This document shows, piece by piece, positions 6,562 to 7,097 of a DNA stretch of 7,097 bases. Made by a program: the position numbers and the translations under genes. Source of the DNA: Pseudomonas sp. PGPPP3 (lineage in GTDB: Bacteria > Pseudomonadota > Gammaproteobacteria > Pseudomonadales > Pseudomonadaceae); assembly GCA_002256055.1 (NCBI GenBank), contig NKIE01000145.1:1-7097 (forward strand). Direction: 5' to 3'. The notes below the pieces were generated by a model that was not told where the DNA came from, made no database searches, and saw nothing but the letters and a program-made list of their open reading frames with translations. The number at the start of each line of letters is the position of its first letter. Within the stretch, counting starts at the first letter, position 1.

Positions 6562-6577
6562 CGCGGCTAAAGCTGCG
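6562..6577 (+). repeat. Degraded REP-like palindrome
   Basis: CGCGGCTAAAGCTGCG is an imperfect palindrome. As plus-strand RNA it pairs with a single G-U wobble; as minus-strand RNA the same position is an A-C mismatch. It closely resembles the core GCGGCTAAAGCCGC of REP elements widely scattered in Pseudomonas intergenic regions. A further self-complementary stretch, CGGCGCGCCG, sits beside it at 6551-6560, and GCCGCG/CGCGGC at 6534-6539 and 6562-6567 could pair across it. Only one copy is in the window, so repeat status is inferred from family knowledge. Confidence 0.35.
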
Positions 6578-6594
6578 CCCCCACCCCAGAAAGC

Positions 6595-6620
6595 AAAACG
6601 CCCACCAAAATGGCGGGCGT
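6595..6620 (-). terminator. Rho-independent terminator of the carboxynorspermidine synthase gene
   Basis: In the minus-strand RNA, ACGCCCGCCA (from 6620) pairs with UGGUGGGCGU around a 3-UUU loop, and a run of U's follows at 6598-6595. One pair is G-U as minus-strand RNA but would be an A-C mismatch as plus-strand RNA, which fixes the direction. The hairpin starts about 31 bases after the TGA at 6654-6652. It separates that gene from leuA. Confidence 0.85.
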
Positions 6621-6651
6621 TAGGCTGATCGAGCGAGCTAGGCGCAGCCGA

Positions 6652-7097
6652 TCAGAGCGCCTGATCCCAGGGACGGTCGCCGTGGGCGTCCTTAATCCGG
6701 GTCGGCAAGCCCATGACGTCGAGCAACTTGAGGAACGGCTCGGCCGGCAGCTCTTCGACGTTGACCATGCGCTGGGCATCCCACTCGCCGCGAGCGACCA
6801 GCAAGGCAGCAGCTACCGGCGGTACACCGGCGGTGTAGGAAATACCCTGGCTATCGGTCTCGGCATAGGCTTCGGCGTGGTCGGCGACGTTGTAGATAAA
6901 CAACTCAGCCGGCTTGCCATCCTTGCTGCCTTTGACCAGATCGCCGATGCAGGTCTTGCCGCTGTAACCCGGCGCCAACGAGGACGGATCGGGTAGCACA
7001 GCCTTGACCACTTTCAACGGCACCACTTGCAGCCCTTCGGCGGTGGTGACCGGCTGCTCGGAGAGCAAACCAAGGCTCTTCAGCACGGTGAAGACGT
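6652..7097 (-). CDS. Carboxynorspermidine synthase / saccharopine dehydrogenase family, C-terminal part (5' end beyond window)
   Basis: The last 148 residues of a saccharopine dehydrogenase-family protein are present; the frame is open to the right edge, so the visible GTG at 7086 is not its start. The pattern GKTCIGDLVKGSKDG, FIYNVADHAEAYAET, SYTAGVPPVAAALLV and MGLPTRIKDAHGDRPWDQAL fits carboxynorspermidine synthase. That enzyme uses NADPH to couple aspartate semialdehyde to a diamine (diaminopropane or putrescine) in the alternative polyamine route. The nucleotide-binding N-terminal Rossmann half is outside the window, so the cofactor cannot be checked. The usual partner, carboxynorspermidine decarboxylase (nspC), does not follow it: a terminator and leuA come next, so any partner would lie upstream or elsewhere. 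The alternatives are a lysine-pathway saccharopine dehydrogenase or another family member; the C-terminal motifs favour the polyamine enzyme. Confidence 0.8.
   Translation of the reverse strand, partial: VFTVLKSLGLLSEQPVTTAEGLQVVPLKVVKAVLPDPSSLAPGYSGKTCIGDLVKGSKDGKPAELFIYNVADHAEAYAETDSQGISYTAGVPPVAAALLVARGEWDAQRMVNVEELPAEPFLKLLDVMGLPTRIKDAHGDRPWDQAL

Overview
The window looks like chromosomal DNA from a GC-rich gammaproteobacterium, most probably Pseudomonas or a close relative. The order holD-like, rimI, small alpha/beta hydrolase, beta-carbonic anhydrase matches, as I remember it, the P. aeruginosa PA4679-PA4676 neighbourhood. The holD-like protein is of the long 'cryptic psi' type known from pseudomonads. 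All recognisable genes lie on the minus strand, so transcription runs from position 7097 down to 1. No mobile element, CRISPR array, tRNA or rRNA is visible, and no gene-free gap exceeds 200 bases.

Region 7097-6454: the 3' end of a carboxynorspermidine synthase (saccharopine dehydrogenase family) gene enters from the right edge. It ends at a strong rho-independent terminator. A leader of about 140 bases follows, with a degraded REP-like palindrome, a 7-bp hairpin and a possible 14-codon upstream ORF just before leuA.

Region 6453-2788: leuA (2-isopropylmalate synthase, E. coli-type), holD (psi subunit of the DNA polymerase III clamp loader), rimI (N-acetyltransferase of ribosomal protein S18) and an alpha/beta hydrolase are packed with overlaps or a 26-base gap. 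They are probably cotranscribed. holD appears to start at TTG inside the leuA stop (TTGA overlap) and overlaps rimI by 16 bases.

Region 2787-1: after a 92-base gap with a hairpin but no U-tract comes a second tight cluster. It holds a beta-carbonic anhydrase with the type II (non-catalytic bicarbonate site) residues, a 10-helix EamA/DMT transporter (TGATG overlap), a homoisocitrate/isopropylmalate dehydrogenase-family enzyme (ATGA overlap), and the first 37 codons of an unrecognised protein that runs off the left edge.

Most genes are ordinary housekeeping or metabolic genes, and I see no clear new multi-gene defence or mobile system. The points most worth a second look are the divergent holD with its long Pro/Ala linker, the substrate of the HICDH-like dehydrogenase (Leu instead of Arg at the specificity position), the E. 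coli-type leuA at this locus, and the carbonic anhydrase-transporter-decarboxylating dehydrogenase cluster.
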